The translations under genes were made by a program, and so were the position numbers. Positions 7,481 through 8,349 of a stretch of 8,349 nucleotides of DNA are shown here, one piece after another. Source of the DNA: Thermoflexales bacterium (GTDB lineage: Bacteria > Chloroflexota > Anaerolineae > B4-G1 > SLSP01); assembly GCA_015486785.1 (NCBI GenBank), contig WFQZ01000023.1, positions 1-8,349 of the forward strand, in the 5' to 3' direction. Position 1 is the first letter of the stretch, and each line of letters starts with the position of its first letter. The notes under the pieces are model-generated. The model searched no databases, was not told where the DNA came from, and was given only the letters and a program-made list of their open reading frames with translations.

Positions 7481-7486
7481 GGGGAA
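7479..7486 (+). promoter_or_regulatory. Purine-rich ribosome site overlapping the stop of the permease fusion
   Basis: AGGGGGAA begins inside the TAG stop codon (7478-7480). Its 2-nt distance to ATG 7489 is short, while ATG 7492 stands 5 nt away, which slightly favours the second ATG. The arrangement suggests translational coupling of the DUF4340 gene to the gene before it. Confidence 0.4.
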
Positions 7487-7488
7487 GC

Positions 7489-8349
7489 ATGATGAAACGC
7501 AACCAACAAATTCTGGCAGCGATCCTGGTATTACAACTCGTCCTGAGCGTGGTGTTCCTGTGGCCTCGTCCCACCGAGGCCAACGGCAAGCCGCTCTTCC
7601 CCAACGTCAAGGCGGAGGACATCACCTCGCTGACGATTGTGGACGATCACGGCACCACCGTCACTATGAAGAAGGACGGCGAAAATTGGGTGCTGGCGAC
7701 CTCGGATGATTACCCGCTCAACGCCAACGCGGTCGTGGATACGTTGAAAAAGATTCTCCAGATGAACACCTCCAACCTGGTGACCAAGACGGCGGCCAGC
7801 CATAAGCAACTGCGCGTGGCCTCGGGCGACTTCGTGCGCCACGTCACCTTCGAGACGCAAGACGGCTCCAAGTACAGCTTCTACCTGGGAACTGCGCCGC
7901 GCTACACCGCCACCCACGTCCGCTTGGAGGGGCAGGATGAAACCTACCTCACCCCGGCAGTGACCGAGTGGGACCTCAACACCACCTTTGGCACCTGGGG
8001 CGACACCAACTACTTCAAGGTGGACCCGGAGCAGCTCACCAAGATCACCGTGGAAAACGACCACGGCACATTGACCTTCGTCCAGGGTGATAACGGCTGG
8101 ACGTTGCAGAACCTCCAGTCCGGCGAGGAAGCGGATAGCAGCAAGATCAGCGGGCTGGTAGGAAAAGTCGCCACCGTGGTAATGCGCGAACCGTTGGGCA
8201 AGACCGCGCAGCCATCCTACGGCATCGACCACCCGGCGGCCACCGTGACCCTCACCAAGAAAGACGGCAGCACCGTCACCCTCACCTTCGGCCCGCAGAC
8301 CTTCGACGATCACAGCGCGGCGGTGAAAGCCTCCACCTCGCCCTACTAC
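7489..8349 (+). CDS. DUF4340 domain-containing membrane-anchored protein (3' end outside window)
   Basis: I translated 287 codons to the right edge with no stop; this ORF is open, so its true length is unknown. Residues 8-25 form an uncleaved-looking hydrophobic anchor after M-M-K-R-N; no lipobox cysteine is present, so the rest should lie outside the cytoplasmic membrane. The remainder is beta-rich and matches the DUF4340 pattern: FPNVKAEDITSLTI (37-50), a W at 67, then later YGIDHPAATVTL (244-255) and KDGSTVTLTFG (258-268). Two similar units repeat with a period of about 137 residues. DUF4340 proteins are regularly encoded next to GldA/GldF/GldG-type genes, and here the start lies 8 bp after the stop of the permease fusion, so translational coupling is likely. 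Function is unknown; an extracytoplasmic partner of the GldG ectodomain is inference. ATG 7489 or the adjacent ATG 7492 could be the start. Confidence 0.85.
   Translation, partial: MMKRNQQILAAILVLQLVLSVVFLWPRPTEANGKPLFPNVKAEDITSLTIVDDHGTTVTMKKDGENWVLATSDDYPLNANAVVDTLKKILQMNTSNLVTKTAASHKQLRVASGDFVRHVTFETQDGSKYSFYLGTAPRYTATHVRLEGQDETYLTPAVTEWDLNTTFGTWGDTNYFKVDPEQLTKITVENDHGTLTFVQGDNGWTLQNLQSGEEADSSKISGLVGKVATVVMREPLGKTAQPSYGIDHPAATVTLTKKDGSTVTLTFGPQTFDDHSAAVKASTSPYY
7597..7950 (+). repeat. DUF4340 repeat unit 1 (protein level)
   Basis: Residues 37-154 of the DUF4340 protein. Landmarks: VKAEDITSLTI, DDHGT (52-56), a W (67), and QDGSKYSFYLG (124-134). Compare unit 2 at 8014-8349. Confidence 0.65.
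8014..8349 (+). repeat. DUF4340 repeat unit 2 (protein level, runs to window edge)
   Basis: Residues 176-287. It repeats unit 1 in order: VDPEQLTKITV, NDHGT (190-194), a W (204), GKTA (237-240) and KDGSTVTLTFG (258-268). Matching landmarks are offset by 134-138 residues. Confidence 0.65.

Noticed and set aside
7531..8313. Minus-strand open frame (260 codons) opposite the DUF4340 gene
   Set aside because: The plus strand stays open to the window edge and encodes recognisable DUF4340 repeats, so the minus frame is a shadow.

Overview
The window holds five protein-coding genes in two divergent groups. It reads as chromosomal DNA from a moderately GC-rich bacterium (roughly 58-60% GC by eye). 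The best guess is the phylum Chloroflexota, probably an Anaerolineae relative. This rests on the Thr/Pro/Glu-rich linker after the lipobox of the first gene, the sequence style of the ClpC N-domain, and the GldF-GldG plus DUF4340 layout. It is inference; no rRNA or other marker is present. I see no tRNA, rRNA, CRISPR array, insertion sequence or attachment site.

Left half, minus strand: a clpC-type AAA+ unfoldase gene (3388 down to 902) is followed after a 57-bp AT-rich gap by the 5' part of a gene for a BMP/PnrA-family substrate-binding lipoprotein (845 down to the left edge, no stop in the window). Each has its own clear Shine-Dalgarno sequence. Co-transcription is possible but not shown.

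Centre, 3389-3599: a 211-bp divergent intergenic region. It holds a good sigma70-like promoter for clpC, a weaker candidate promoter for the rightward operon, a hairpin followed by a T-run, and four back-to-back 11-bp units, three of which begin with CTTAA. That spacing is typical of operators bound by OmpR/PhoB-family response regulators and is the most interesting non-coding signal here.

Right half, plus strand: an apparent operon of an ABC-2 ATPase (GldA-like, 3600-4544), a fused permease/auxiliary protein (GldF-GldG-like, 4586-7480) and a DUF4340 protein (7489 to the right edge, no stop in the window). Together they look like one export-type or envelope ABC system. The ATPase drives a six-helix permease that carries a very large extracytoplasmic GldG ectodomain, and the membrane-anchored DUF4340 protein adds another extracytoplasmic part. 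The substrate is unknown. The names come from Flavobacterium gliding motility, but homologues are common in non-gliding bacteria, so motility should not be assumed. Both extracytoplasmic proteins contain internal tandem duplications, and in the GldG part a duplicated module appears to be added to the usual architecture.
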